Shown: one piece after another, positions 17,087 through 30,257 of the stretch | Position numbering within the stretch: position 1 is the first letter of the stretch | Layout: every line of letters starts with the position of its first letter | Assembly: GCF_002095475.1 (NCBI RefSeq) | Contig: NZ_MLFR01000027.1 | Location: forward strand, 1 to 64,000 | Direction: 5' to 3' | DNA from: Pantoea rwandensis | GTDB taxonomy: Bacteria > Pseudomonadota > Gammaproteobacteria > Enterobacterales > Enterobacteriaceae | Length of the DNA: 64,000 bases | Notes under the pieces: generated by a model | The model's database searches: none | The model's input: the letters and a program-made list of their open reading frames with translations, nothing else | What the model was told of the DNA's origin: nothing | Translations under genes and position numbers: made by a program

Positions 17087-20000
17087 TTAGCCCAACTGCT
17101 TACGTGCATTGCGGAAGATACGCATCCAAGGGCTGTCTTCGCCCCACTCTGCCGGGTGCCATGAGTTGCTCACCGTACGGAACACGCGCTCTGGGTGCGG
17201 CATCATAATGGTGACGCGACCGCTTTCGTTGGTGACCGCAGTGATACCGTTTGGCGAGCCGTTCGGGTTCGCTGGATAGTTTTCGGTGACTTTACCGAAG
17301 TTATCCACGAAGCGCAGTGCCACCAGACCTTTGCTTTCCAACTGTGCCAGATGGTTAGCATCGCGGACTTCCACAAAACCTTCCCCGTGCGATACCGCGA
17401 TTGGCATATGAGAACCGGCCATGCCGTCCAGCAGCAGTGATGGGCTAGCCGCCACTTCAACTAAACTGAAGCGCGCTTCAAAACGCTCTGACTGGTTGCG
17501 TACGAAGCGCGGCCACAGTTCACTTCCTGGGATCAGCTCACGCAGATTCGACATCATCTGGCAGCCGTTACACACGCCCAGCGCCAGCGTCTGTGGACGG
17601 TGGAAGAAGTTTTCAAACTCGTCACGCACGCGACCGTTGAACAGAATCGACTTCGCCCACCCCTCACCTGCACCCAGTACGTCACCGTAGGAGAAGCCAC
17701 CACAAGCCACCAATGCCTGGAACTCTTCCAGGCCACGACGGCCCGCCAGCAGATCGCTCATGTGCACATCAACAGCGGTAAAGCCCGCACGGTGGAAGGC
17801 AGCCGCCATCTCAACGTGTGAGTTGACGCCCTGCTCGCGCAGCACGGCAACACGTGGACGCGCGCCAGTGGCAATCATCGGTGCGGCAACATCTTCTTCA
17901 GGCTTGAAGGTCAGATGGACATTCAGACCTGGGTCGTTATCGTCTTTCTTCGCTTCATGTTCCTGATCGGCACAGGCTGGGTTATCACGTAGGCGCTGCA
18001 TCTGCCAGGTGGTTTCTGCCCACCAAGTACGCAGCGTGGTGCGGCTTTCGCTATACACCGCGCTGTCGCCAGAACGAATCACAAAGCGATCGCCCGCTAA
18101 CGCTTTACCAATCACATGCACGTTGCTGCTCAGGCCATGGTCGGCAAACACTTTTTCCACGGCTGCACGATCTGCTGCCTGAATCTGAATCACGGCACCC
18201 AGTTCTTCAGTGAACAGGGCTGCCAGCGCATCGCTGCCCAGCGCGGCGATATCCGCTTCGATACCGCAGTGACCAGTGAAGGCCATCTCTGCCAGCGTCA
18301 CCAGCAAACCACCATCAGAACGGTCGTGGTAAGCCAGCAGTTTCTGTTCAGCGACCAGCGCCTGAATGGCATTGAAGAAGCCTGCCAGCTGTGATGCATC
18401 GCGCACATCTGCAGGCTTGTCGCCCAGTTGGCGATAAACCTGTGACAGTGCAGTAGCTCCAAGGGTGTTGGCGCCATTGCCCAGATCAACCAGCATCAGC
18501 AGGTTATCCTGATCAGCTTGCAGCTGAGGCGTCACGGTGCGACGCACATCTTCCACACGCGCAAAGGCGGTGATCACCAGCGATAGCGGCGAGGTCATCT
18601 CACGCTCTTCGGTACCCTGCTGCCAGCGAGTTTTCATCGACATGGAGTCTTTACCGACTGGGATAGTGATGCCCAGCGCTGGGCACAGCTCTTCGCCCAC
18701 GGCTTTGACGGCGGCATATAAACCCGCATCTTCACCTGGGTGACCTGCTGCGGCCATCCAGTTTGCAGAGAGCTTCACGCGCTGCAGCGAACCAATCGAC
18801 GTTGCCGCCAGGTTGGTCAGCGCTTCACCCACGGCCAGGCGGCCAGATGCCGCGAAGTCCAGCAAGGCCACTGGCGCACGTTCACCCAGTGAGAAGGCTT
18901 CACCGTGATAGCTGTCCAGGCTCGCGGTGGTCACCGCACAGTTAGCGACCGGAATCTGCCATGGACCGACCATCTGATCGCGCGCGACCATGCCCGTTAC
19001 CGAACGATCACCGATGGTGATCAGGAAGGTTTTCTCTGCCACGGTTGGCAGATGCAGTACGCGATTAACGGCATCAGCAACGGTAATACCGTCACGCACC
19101 AGTACATCGCCTTTGGCCTGCTGAGTGGCAACATCACGCGTCATCTTCGGCGTTTTGCCCAGCAGTACGTCCAGCGGCATATCAATCGGGTTGTTGTCGA
19201 AGTGGCTATCCGCCAGGTTCAAATGCAGCTCTTCGGTGGCTTCACCAATCACGGCATAAGGTGCACGCTCACGCTTGCACAGCTCGTCAAACAGCGCCAA
19301 CTGCGCAGGCGCAACGGCCAGCACATAACGTTCCTGAGATTCGTTACACCACACTTCAAGCGGGCTCATACCCGGCTCATCATTCAGGATATCGCGCAGG
19401 TTGAAATTACCGCCACGGTCGCCATCACTCACCAGCTCTGGCATGGCGTTAGACAGGCCACCAGCGCCCACATCGTGAATGAACAGAATCGGGTTGCTTC
19501 GCCCAGCTGCCAGCAACGGTCAATCACTTCCTGGCAACGACGTTCCATTTCTGGGTTGTCACGCTGTACAGAGGCAAAATCGAGGTCAGCATCAGACTGG
19601 CCAGACGCCATCGAAGAAGCCGCACCGCCGCCTAAACCGATGTTCATAGCAGGGCCGCCGAGCACGATCAGTTTCGCGCCCACGACGATTTCACCCTTTT
19701 GCACGTGATCGCCACGGATGTTACCAATACCACCCGCCAGCATGATCGGTTTGTGGTAACCACGCAGTTCTGAGCCATTATGGCTGTTCACGCGCTCTTC
19801 ATAGGTACGGAAGTAGCCGTTGATAGCCGGACGGCCAAATTCGTTGTTGAATGCCGCGCCGCCCAGCGGGCCTTCGGTCATGATGTCCAACGCGGTGACA
19901 ATGCGATCCGGCTTACCAAAATCCTCTTCCCATGGCTGTTCGAAGCCTGGAATACGCAGGTTTGAAACCGAGAAACCGACCAATCCCGCTTTTGGTTTCG

Positions 20001-20979
20001 CGCCACGACCGGTTGCACCTTCATCACGGATTTCACCGCCAGAACCGGTTGCCGCACCTGGCCACGGGGAAATGGCGGTGGGGTGGTTATGGGTTTCTAC
20101 TTTCATCAGGATATGTGCATCTTCCTGATGGAAAGCGTATTCGCCCTTCTGCGCATCCGCGTAGAAGCGGCCCACTTCCGAACCTTCCATCACGGCGGCG
20201 TTGTCTTTATACGCAGACAGCACGTGCTCAGGATTATGTTCGAAGGTGTTTTTGATCATTTTAAACAGCGACTTCGGCTGTTTTTCACCGTCGATAATCC
20301 AATCGGCGTTGAAGATTTTATGACGGCAGTGCTCGGAGTTTGCCTGAGCAAACATATAGAGCTCGATGTCGTTAGGATTGCGACCCAGCTTGGTAAATGC
20401 ATCCAAGAGGTAGTCAATCTCGTCATCGGCCAATGCCAGGCCCAGCGTGGTATTGGCTTGCTCAAGCGCAGCACGACCGACACCCAGCACATCAACGCTT
20501 TTCAGTGGTTGGGGTTCATGGTGAGCGAACAGTTGCTGTGCGTCATTGAGGTCAGCAAAAACGGTTTCCATCATACGGTCATGCAGCAGGCTGGCCAGCT
20601 GTTGCCATTGTGCTTCGGTCAGCTGCGGTGCCTGCACATAGAATGCCATGCCACGTTCCAGGCGAATCACCTGAGGCAAGTCGCAGTTATGCGCAATGTC
20701 GGTGGCTTTAGACGACCACGGAGAAATGGTGCCAGGACGTGGCGTGACCAGTAACAGACGCCCTTGTGGCGCGTGCTCGGCGAGAGAAGGACCGTATTTC
20801 AGCAGACGCTGCAGGCGGGCGTGTTCATCCGCACTGAGAGGTGCGCTGACATCGGCAAAATGGACGTACTCGGCGTAAATATCACTCACTGGCAGGTGAG
20901 CGTCCTGAAAGCGGGTCAGCAGTTTGTTTACACGAAATGCCGACAGAGCGGGCGAACCACGCAGAATTTCCATCATCAA
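17087..20979 (-). pseudogene. purL: Phosphoribosylformylglycinamidine synthase, frameshifted
   Basis: PurL makes FGAM from FGAR, glutamine and ATP in de novo purine synthesis. The full-length protein is recognisable: residues 1 to about 490 from the ATG at 20979 (start [15 protein letters not shown]), then about 800 residues including the glutaminase domain ([10 protein letters not shown], with HPE near the C terminus). The reading frame shifts once near 19495-19497. The first frame reads [11 protein letters not shown] and stops; the second resumes at [10 protein letters not shown], where homologues read continuously WQLGDANPILF. One missing base (GAAGC-AAC) explains it. No homopolymer is present. 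Either a real null allele, making the strain a purine auxotroph, or a sequencing error. Confidence 0.93.
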
Positions 20980-21066
20980 AGATCTCTCGTCTTTGAAGCG
21001 CCGGGCGACGCTTCATTGGGCGCAACAGGGGAAAACGGGCGGTATTATAGAGAAAGCGCGCGGGTA

Positions 21067-21082
21067 ACGAAACCGTTTGCGC
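21067..21082. promoter_or_regulatory. PurR operator of purL
   Basis: On the minus strand GCGCAAACGGTTTCGT, nearly the same as the E. coli purL operator. It overlaps the -35 region of a promoter whose -10 (TATAAT) is at 21044-21049. Confidence 0.82.
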
Positions 21083-21247
21083 ATAAAATCTGGCACTCAG
21101 CATTTGGCTGAATTTTGCACAATTCTTGCTATAAAAGTTGCCCTGCTGCGCTTTGTTGCGCAAAATGCCCATCGCTCTGGGAGTGAAAACAACATAAATA
21201 CTGCCTTTTAAAAGACAGAGGCCTGTGAGCCATTACGAGACAACTAT

Positions 21248-23229
<1,982 letters not shown>

Positions 23230-23253
23230 TTATAGACGGAATCGCTACCTGAT

Positions 23254-23892
23254 TCACTCCAGCTGTTGCAGCTCGCCTCGTGGCGTGACGCGCCAGCGAT
23301 GTTGGCAGAAGAACAGCAGTGGATTGTCCTGCTTGCTGTCGCTGTAACCACTGTAGAGTTGTAATGGCGTACCAATCTTCTCTTCAAGCTGCGCTACTTT
23401 TTCATGCCCAAGACAACGCATCGCCAGCACCCGCCCGCCCAAACCTGGCTGCATCTGGCTGGCAATCAATTGCACACGCGGCAGGAAAGCAGAATCAAAG
23501 TACACCTGCTCGACCAGCGATTGCGGCGACCCGGTGATCAACCAGACATCGGCATCATCGCTGCTGAGATAGTCGGTAAGACGCTGCTGTACGACCGGGA
23601 ATGCCGTCACCCGCAAACGGAACCAGGCAGCGAACTCCACCTCTCGCTGACGTAGGCACTGTTCACTGTGGCCAAAAGTAATGGCCCACAGTAACAGGCT
23701 CATGGGCCAGCGCGCTGCGCGTCCCTTTACCAGCATCCCTAAACCGATCACTGGCAGCAGTGGCGCCACCAGCAGTAGATTGAGCGGCTGACGGCGCAAC
23801 AAATAGCGCATAAATGTGCCAAACATGTCTTGCTGATGCAGCGTGCCATCCAGATCAAAAAAAACCACGCGGCGATGCGTACCCTTAGTCAA
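23254..23892 (-). CDS. pgpC: Phosphatidylglycerophosphatase C
   Basis: Haloacid dehalogenase-type membrane phosphatase that removes phosphate from phosphatidylglycerophosphate. 212 residues (E. coli 211). The nucleophile motif FFDLDGTLHQQD is at about 11-22, a hydrophobic segment at 38-53, and SGYSDSKQDNPLL near the C terminus matches the last HAD motif. Confidence 0.96.
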   Translation of the reverse strand: MTKGTHRRVVFFDLDGTLHQQDMFGTFMRYLLRRQPLNLLLVAPLLPVIGLGMLVKGRAARWPMSLLLWAITFGHSEQCLRQREVEFAAWFRLRVTAFPVVQQRLTDYLSSDDADVWLITGSPQSLVEQVYFDSAFLPRVQLIASQMQPGLGGRVLAMRCLGHEKVAQLEEKIGTPLQLYSGYSDSKQDNPLLFFCQHRWRVTPRGELQQLE

Positions 23893-24101
23893 ACTCCACT
23901 CCTTATCTATCCTTTCAACTCTTCGGCTTGCCCTACAGTGTAGCCAGCTTCATCAAGGGAGGCGAAAGCAGTCATTTTTAATTCCAATGGCTACAATGCC
24001 AGCTGAATAGTTTATTCTCTGTATCGGTGTGCTGTCATTAACGAGTGATGGCGCGAAAAGAGACTAAGCTCAACCGGGAATTGTTGGATTAAGGATCGAA
24101 C

Positions 24102-24941
24102 ATGAGTTCATTGCTGCGAATTCGCCAGCTTTACCCTCGACTGGCGCTAAATGAGCGTCGGCTGGCGGATTTTTTGCTGTCGCAGCCGGATCGGGCACGG
24201 CATCTGAGTTCACAAAAATTGGCTGAGGAATCGGGTGTCAGCCAATCAAGCGTGGTGAAATTCGCCCAAAAGTTGGGATATAAGGGTTTTCCGGCGTTGA
24301 AGCTGGCCCTGAGCGAATCATTGGCAGATCGTGACGCTATTACCGTCCACAACCATATTCTCAGCGATGACCCCCTTAAAGTGGTGGGTGAAAAGTTACT
24401 AGCAGAGAAGATCTCTGCGATCCGCGCCACGTTGGATATCAACAGTGAAGAGAAGCTGCTGGAAACGCTGCACCTGCTGAAAAATGCCAACCGCATTCTG
24501 TTGGTCGGTATCGGTGCTTCGGGTTTAGTGGCAAAAGATTTTTCGTGGAAATTGATGAAGATCGGTATCAACGCGGTTGCCGAGCAGGATATGCATGCGC
24601 TGTTAGCCAGCGTGCAAGCTATGGCGCCAGGCGATGTGCTGTTGGCGATCTCTTACACTGGCGAGCGGCGTGAAATTAACCTTGCGGCGCAGGAAGCAGC
24701 TCAGTTGGGTGTCGATGTATTGGCGTTTACCGGATTTACGCCAAACTCGCTGCAGCAGTGTGCATCAATCTGCCTTTATACCGTGGCAGAGGAACAGAGC
24801 ACACGCAGTGCCGCCATCTCATCGACCAGCGCGCAACTGGCGCTCACCGACCTGCTGTTCATGGCCTTAGTACAAAACGACCCGGAACGCGCCTCGAGCC
24901 ACATTCGCCACAGTGAAGAGCTGGTAAAAAAGCTGGTTTGA
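24102..24941 (+). CDS. yfhH: RpiR/MurR-family transcriptional regulator YfhH
   Basis: 279 residues: an N-terminal HTH_6 domain (1-77, helix-turn-helix near ESGVSQSSVVKFAQKLGYKG) and a C-terminal SIS sugar-phosphate-binding domain (about 120-260). It is closest to E. coli YfhH in sequence and position. The ligand is unknown. It ends in a strong terminator. Confidence 0.92.
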   Translation: MSSLLRIRQLYPRLALNERRLADFLLSQPDRARHLSSQKLAEESGVSQSSVVKFAQKLGYKGFPALKLALSESLADRDAITVHNHILSDDPLKVVGEKLLAEKISAIRATLDINSEEKLLETLHLLKNANRILLVGIGASGLVAKDFSWKLMKIGINAVAEQDMHALLASVQAMAPGDVLLAISYTGERREINLAAQEAAQLGVDVLAFTGFTPNSLQQCASICLYTVAEEQSTRSAAISSTSAQLALTDLLFMALVQNDPERASSHIRHSEELVKKLV

Positions 24942-24949
24942 CGGCCAAT

Positions 24950-24976
24950 AAAAAAGGCCGTTAATCGGCCTTTTTG
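24950..24976 (+). terminator. yfhH terminator
   Basis: AAGGCCG/CGGCCTT stem, 5-nt loop, T-run. It overlaps the last codons of the opposing small ORF. Confidence 0.88.
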
Positions 24977-25155
24977 TCATTGTTTTCTATCGTCTGGCGA
25001 CAGGCTTCGCGTGTGTCCCGCTGCAGCAGATGCAAACACTCTTCGCAGAGGGATTGGTCAGTGGAGATGAGCCGTGTCCAGAATCCGCGTGCGGTGCCGC
25101 AATTGATACAAATCTGTTTTAAAAAGATATTCTTCACGCCGTTATTATTTTTCAT
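24961..25155 (-). CDS. Small zinc-ribbon-like hypothetical protein
   Basis: A 64-residue product beginning MKNNNGVKNIFLK. Two Cys pairs, CINC and CEEC, are about 24 residues apart, suggesting a zinc knuckle or ribbon. No name is recognised. No clear ribosome site is seen, and alternative upstream ATGs at about 25182-25185 would add 10-11 residues. Its last codons (DKKAD, stop) lie inside the yfhH terminator. The Cys spacing supports a real gene; the weak initiation signal argues against it. Confidence 0.5.
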   Translation of the reverse strand: MKNNNGVKNIFLKQICINCGTARGFWTRLISTDQSLCEECLHLLQRDTREACRQTIENNDKKAD

Positions 25156-25365
25156 GCTTATAGGACAAGCATTTTTGCTGATCATCATCAGCACAAAATG
25201 ATAACTCGGATAATTCCCACGCACTACTCCCCTTTCACGACGCATTGATGAAAAATACTTCAGTGACTTTATTCCATCTTTGTTTGATCGAGGCCAATAA
25301 CCCCGCCGTTAAAATGAGGCGAACTGTGGTAAGGTGCGCGCCTGCTCACCACACTGAAAACCACT

Positions 25366-25614
25366 ATGGCGTTATTGATCACCGCGAAATGCATTAATTG
25401 CGATATGTGCGAACCTGAGTGCCCTAATCAGGCCATCAGCTTAGGGGATGCAATCTATGAGATTGATGTTGATCGCTGCACCGAGTGTGTGGGTCATTAT
25501 GATGTGCCAACTTGCCAGAGCGTCTGCCCTATTGATAACACGATCATCTCTGACCCACAGCACCAGGAAAGCCGTGAGGCGCTGTGGGAGAAATTTGTGG
25601 TGTTGCACCACTAA
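25366..25614 (+). CDS. yfhL: 2[4Fe-4S] ferredoxin YfhL
   Basis: 82-residue ferredoxin of the YfhL/Alvin type. The first cluster motif is [12 protein letters not shown] (C9 onward), and the second comprises [18 protein letters not shown], with the insert between Cys residues typical of this subfamily. Role unproven in E. coli. It is the only ferredoxin in the window, since fdx of the isc cluster is absent. The stop overlaps that of acpS. Confidence 0.94.
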   Translation: MALLITAKCINCDMCEPECPNQAISLGDAIYEIDVDRCTECVGHYDVPTCQSVCPIDNTIISDPQHQESREALWEKFVVLHH

Positions 25615-25991
25615 TCTTCGATAATCACCGTAGCGCAGGCATAGTGACGTTCATCCGCCAGCGTAACATGCACATGTTTGACACCGAGTTGGCTAGCAAT
25701 CACTTTGGCCTGTTCGAAGAAGCGTAAACCCGGTTTGCCCAGCGCATCGTTGTACACTTCAAACTGATTAAACGCCAAACCACCGCGAATGCCGGTACCG
25801 AAGGCTTTCGCTGCCGCCTCTTTTACCGCAAAACGTTTAGCCAGAAAACGCACCGGTTGCTGGTGCGCTTGATATTGCTGCCACTCGGCTTCGCTGAGCA
25901 CTCGACGCGCCAGACGATCGCCGGAGCGCTCAATTACACCGGCGATGCGCTCAATTTCGACGATGTCGCTACCGAGTCCAAGGATAGCCAT
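25611..25991 (-). CDS. acpS: Holo-[acyl-carrier-protein] synthase
   Basis: Transfers 4'-phosphopantetheine from CoA to ACP. 126 residues with the metal-binding [10 protein letters not shown] at 7-16 and [14 protein letters not shown] near 54-67. The start ATG overlaps the pdxJ stop (TAATG), so the two are translationally coupled. Confidence 0.97.
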   Translation of the reverse strand: MAILGLGSDIVEIERIAGVIERSGDRLARRVLSEAEWQQYQAHQQPVRFLAKRFAVKEAAAKAFGTGIRGGLAFNQFEVYNDALGKPGLRFFEQAKVIASQLGVKHVHVTLADERHYACATVIIED

Positions 25992-26722
25992 TAGCGACGT
26001 GCTTCTCGCATCAGCTGTTTCATTTCAGACACCGCATCCGCTAAACCGCTGAACAGTGCGCGGCCAATGATGGCGTGACCAATGTTCAGTTCATGCATCT
26101 CTGGCAATGCAGCGATAGGCTGTACGTTGTGATAGGTCAGACCATGGCCAGCGTTGACCTTCAGGCCAAGACTGGCAGCAAAGGTCGCGGCTTTGCGAAT
26201 GCGAGACAGCTCAGCCTCACGCTCCAGACCTTCTGGCGCTTCAGCATAGGCACCGGTGTGGATCTCGATGTATGGAGCACCACTGGCCACTGCGGCCTCA
26301 ATCTGGCGGTGATCGGCATCGATAAACAAGGAAACCAAAATGCCCGCGTCACTGAGCAGTCTCACCGCCGCATTGATTTTATCCTGCTGTCCCGCCACAT
26401 CCAGGCCGCCTTCGGTGGTGACTTCCTGACGTTTTTCGGGTACCAGGCAGACGAAATGCGGTTTGATTTCACAGGCGATATCGATCATCTCATCGGTCAC
26501 CGCCATCTCCAGATTCATGCGGGTCTGGATGGTGTCTCGCAAGATACGGACATCGCGGTCGGTGATGTGACGACGATCTTCACGCAGGTGCACGGTAATG
26601 CCATCCGCGCCCGCCTGCTCAGAGACAAACGCCGCTTGCACCGGATCGGGATAATTCGTGCCACGTGCGTTACGTACGGTGGCGATGTGGTCAATATTGA
26701 CCCCTAACAGCAACTCAGCCAT
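25991..26722 (-). CDS. pdxJ: Pyridoxine 5'-phosphate synthase
   Basis: TIM-barrel enzyme that condenses 1-deoxyxylulose 5-phosphate with aminoacetone phosphate. 243 residues with family motifs [17 protein letters not shown] and [12 protein letters not shown]. Coupled to acpS and placed after recO, as in E. coli. Its product feeds PLP enzymes such as IscS and GlyA. Confidence 0.97.
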   Translation of the reverse strand: MAELLLGVNIDHIATVRNARGTNYPDPVQAAFVSEQAGADGITVHLREDRRHITDRDVRILRDTIQTRMNLEMAVTDEMIDIACEIKPHFVCLVPEKRQEVTTEGGLDVAGQQDKINAAVRLLSDAGILVSLFIDADHRQIEAAVASGAPYIEIHTGAYAEAPEGLEREAELSRIRKAATFAASLGLKVNAGHGLTYHNVQPIAALPEMHELNIGHAIIGRALFSGLADAVSEMKQLMREARR

Positions 26723-26793
26723 GACAATCCTTAAATGTGTTCAGTGTGTTTGCAGTGTACCGGGCTTAAGAATATCAGGCGGTACGACCAGCG

Positions 26794-27522
26794 CTAGTCG
26801 TTTGCCACATCGGGTTTCTTTTTGGGGATAAACTGGCGAAACAGCTCTTGGCTCTTTAGCGGTTTGCCGCCGAGATAAGGCTTCAACGCCATTCGCGTAA
26901 AGCGTTTCGCGGCGCGCAGGCTATCCGCATCGGGGAAATCGCGTTCCCACAGTGCGCGCAGTTGACGACCGGTGAAACTGCGTTGGTTGACGACCAGGCT
27001 AGCGATAAACCCCTTCTCTTCTCGATAGCTGTAAGTCATGCCGTCATCGATCTCTTCGCCACTGCCTGCACAGTGGAGGAAATCGACGCCATAACCCATA
27101 TGCCCAAGCAACGCTAATTCAAAGCGACGTAGCGCAGGTTCCGGCGTGCCGTTGCCTGCTGCCAGCATTTGAATGCAGTTGAGGTAATCGAAGAACAAAT
27201 CAGAAAAGGGAATTTCCTGCTCCAACACGCGAGAAAGCAGTTCGTTCACATACAGTCCGCAGTAGAGCGTGATACCGCTCAGGGGTAAAGCTAGTGAAAC
27301 CGCTTCGGCGCTGCGCAGCGTTTTCACCTCACCACGCCCACCCCAGCGCACCAGCAGTGGCGTGAAGGGTTGCAGTGCGCCTTTCAGTTGGGAGCGGCGC
27401 GAACGTGCGCCTTTAGCCAGGACGCGGACGCGCCCTTCGCTTTCGCTGAACAGATCGAGGAGTAGGCTGGTTTCGCTGTATGGGCGACTATGCAGCACAA
27501 AGGCGCGTTGCCAGCCTTCCAT
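26794..27522 (-). CDS. recO: DNA repair protein RecO
   Basis: RecFOR-pathway recombination mediator that loads RecA on SSB-coated DNA. 242 residues from the ATG at 27522 ([17 protein letters not shown]); a TTG one codon earlier is less likely. It has an N-terminal OB fold (1-80) and a helical C-terminal domain. The start lies 4 bp after the era stop, so translation is coupled. Confidence 0.97.
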   Translation of the reverse strand: MEGWQRAFVLHSRPYSETSLLLDLFSESEGRVRVLAKGARSRRSQLKGALQPFTPLLVRWGGRGEVKTLRSAEAVSLALPLSGITLYCGLYVNELLSRVLEQEIPFSDLFFDYLNCIQMLAAGNGTPEPALRRFELALLGHMGYGVDFLHCAGSGEEIDDGMTYSYREEKGFIASLVVNQRSFTGRQLRALWERDFPDADSLRAAKRFTRMALKPYLGGKPLKSQELFRQFIPKKKPDVAND

Positions 27523-27525
27523 CAA

Positions 27526-28431
27526 TTAGCCTTCGTCGGAGTAACCCAAGCTGCGCAGCGCACGTTCATCATCCGCCCAGCCCGATTTCACTTTGACCCA
27601 AAGTTCGAGATGCACTTTCGCTTCAAACATCTCTTCCATGTCTTTACGCGCTTCAATGCCGATGGTTTTGATCTTGGCGCCTTTATTGCCGATCACCATC
27701 TTCTTCTGGCCTTCACGCTCAACCAGGATCAAACCGTTGATGTTGTAGCCGCCGCGTTCGTTGGAAACAAACTGCTCAATCTCAACGGTGACAGAATATG
27801 GCAGTTCAGCACCGAGGAAACGCATCAGTTTTTCACGGATGATTTCAGAAGCCATAAAGCGCTGTGAGCGGTCGGTAACGTAATCTTCAGGGAAATGATG
27901 CTCGGACTTTTGCAAACACTTGCGCGCAATGGCCGCAAGCGTATCGACGTTATTACCGTGTTCCGCAGAGATCGGAACGATTTCAAGGAAGTTCATCTGC
28001 TGGCTAAGGAACTGCAGGTGAGGCAACAGAATGCTCTTATCCTGAATGTTGTCGACTTTGTTGATCGCTAACACTACCGGTACTTTATTATCGCGCAGCT
28101 TGTTCAGCACCATCTCATCGTCTGGCGTCCAACGCGTGCCTTCAACAACAAAGATCACCAGCTCCACATCACCAATTGAGCTGCTGGCAGCACGGTTCAT
28201 CAAGCGGTTAATTGCTCGCTTTTCTTCCATGTGCAGCCCTGGGGTATCCACGTAGATCGCCTGATAAGCGCCTTCGGTGTGAATGCCCATAATGCGGTGA
28301 CGCGTGGTTTGTGCTTTACGCGATGTGATTGACACTTTCTGCCCCAGCAACTGGTTCAGTAAGGTGGATTTACCGACGTTAGGTCGGCCTACAATCGCGA
28401 TAAAGCCGCTATATGTTTCGAGTTCGCTCAT
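27526..28431 (-). CDS. era: GTPase Era
   Basis: Essential 30S-assembly GTPase. 301 residues: G domain with GRPNVGKS (15-22), DTPGLH and NKVD, and a C-terminal KH domain with [13 protein letters not shown] that binds the 16S rRNA 3' end. It lies between rnc and recO as in E. coli. Confidence 0.98.
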   Translation of the reverse strand: MSELETYSGFIAIVGRPNVGKSTLLNQLLGQKVSITSRKAQTTRHRIMGIHTEGAYQAIYVDTPGLHMEEKRAINRLMNRAASSSIGDVELVIFVVEGTRWTPDDEMVLNKLRDNKVPVVLAINKVDNIQDKSILLPHLQFLSQQMNFLEIVPISAEHGNNVDTLAAIARKCLQKSEHHFPEDYVTDRSQRFMASEIIREKLMRFLGAELPYSVTVEIEQFVSNERGGYNINGLILVEREGQKKMVIGNKGAKIKTIGIEARKDMEEMFEAKVHLELWVKVKSGWADDERALRSLGYSDEG

Positions 28432-28484
28432 TCGAGTCCTGACTTGGGCAGCGTCACTGTTGACGCTGCGATGTGACTATTTAT

Positions 28485-29273
<789 letters not shown>

Positions 29274-29276
29274 TTA

Positions 29277-30248
29277 TCAGTGGATTCCGCCAATGCGACT
29301 TAAGCGCACGCCAGTTGGCCACTGTCCTTCTTGTTTCTCAAAGCTCATCCAGATGGCCACCGCTTTACCGACCAGATTCTTCTCAGGCACGAAGCCCCAG
29401 TAGCGGCTGTCGGCGCTGTTGTCGCGGTTATCGCCCATCATGAAATACTGGCCTTCTGGCACAATCCATGTGGACTGTGGCTGGCCCGGCTGCTGATAAT
29501 ACATGCTTGCCTGACTCTGCGCTTCGTTTACCAGCAGGATATCGTGCGTAACGGTACCTAAGGTCTCTTTACGCGTACCCAGACGAAGCCCGCCTTTCAT
29601 GGTTTCGCCTTGAGGAGCCTCAAAGAAACCGTTGCCAGTTTCATTGCCATCAAAACCACTAAAGGTCTGAATAAAGCGGCTTGGCTCAACGTTGGTATAG
29701 GTGATAGGCAGCGCCGTGTCGCACTTGCCGGTGCTACAACCCGGATTGACCGTCAGCGTTTTACTGTACGGATCAAACACCACTTTATCGCCTGGCAAAC
29801 CAATCACGCGCTTGATGTAATCCACGCTTGGATCTTTCGGGTACTTGAATACCGCGACATCTCCGCGCTGTGGATGGCCAGTGGGGATCAGCGTGGTTTG
29901 CGTAATGGGATCTTTAATACCGTACGCAAATTTCTCCACCAAGATGAAATCACCAATCAACAGCGTTGGCATCATGGAGCCTGATGGAATCTGAAACGGC
30001 TCAAAAATGAATGAGCGAACAATCAGCACTACCGCCAACACCGGGAACACGGATGCGGTAGTCTCGACCCAACCCGGCTGTGCAGCCACTTTTGCCAGCG
30101 TTTTGCTATCTAATGCGTTGCCTGCCTGCGCTTGTGCTGCAGCCTGCTTTGCACGACGCGCGGGTGCCCATTTAAAGCGATCAATACACCAGATAACACC
30201 GGTTATCAGCGTTGCGATCACCAAAATCAGGGCGAACATGTTAGCCAT
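29277..30248 (-). CDS. lepB: Signal peptidase I
   Basis: Inner-membrane serine protease that removes signal peptides. 323 residues (E. coli 324), with two N-terminal TM segments (4-21 and about 60-77). The catalytic Ser is in IPSGSMMPTL and the Lys in DYIKRVIGLPGD. The C-terminal box GDNRDNSADSRYWG is present. It lies 9 bp after lepA. Confidence 0.97.
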   Translation of the reverse strand: MANMFALILVIATLITGVIWCIDRFKWAPARRAKQAAAQAQAGNALDSKTLAKVAAQPGWVETTASVFPVLAVVLIVRSFIFEPFQIPSGSMMPTLLIGDFILVEKFAYGIKDPITQTTLIPTGHPQRGDVAVFKYPKDPSVDYIKRVIGLPGDKVVFDPYSKTLTVNPGCSTGKCDTALPITYTNVEPSRFIQTFSGFDGNETGNGFFEAPQGETMKGGLRLGTRKETLGTVTHDILLVNEAQSQASMYYQQPGQPQSTWIVPEGQYFMMGDNRDNSADSRYWGFVPEKNLVGKAVAIWMSFEKQEGQWPTGVRLSRIGGIH

Positions 30249-30257
30249 TAAAATTCC

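Noticed and set aside
18905-19708. 267-residue plus-strand ORF antisense to purL
   Set aside because: Shadow of the conserved purL coding strand; low-complexity product rich in His, Gln and Arg, no ribosome site.
26075-26707. 210-residue plus-strand ORF antisense to pdxJ
   Set aside because: Complete overlap with a well-conserved essential-type gene; no homology recognised.
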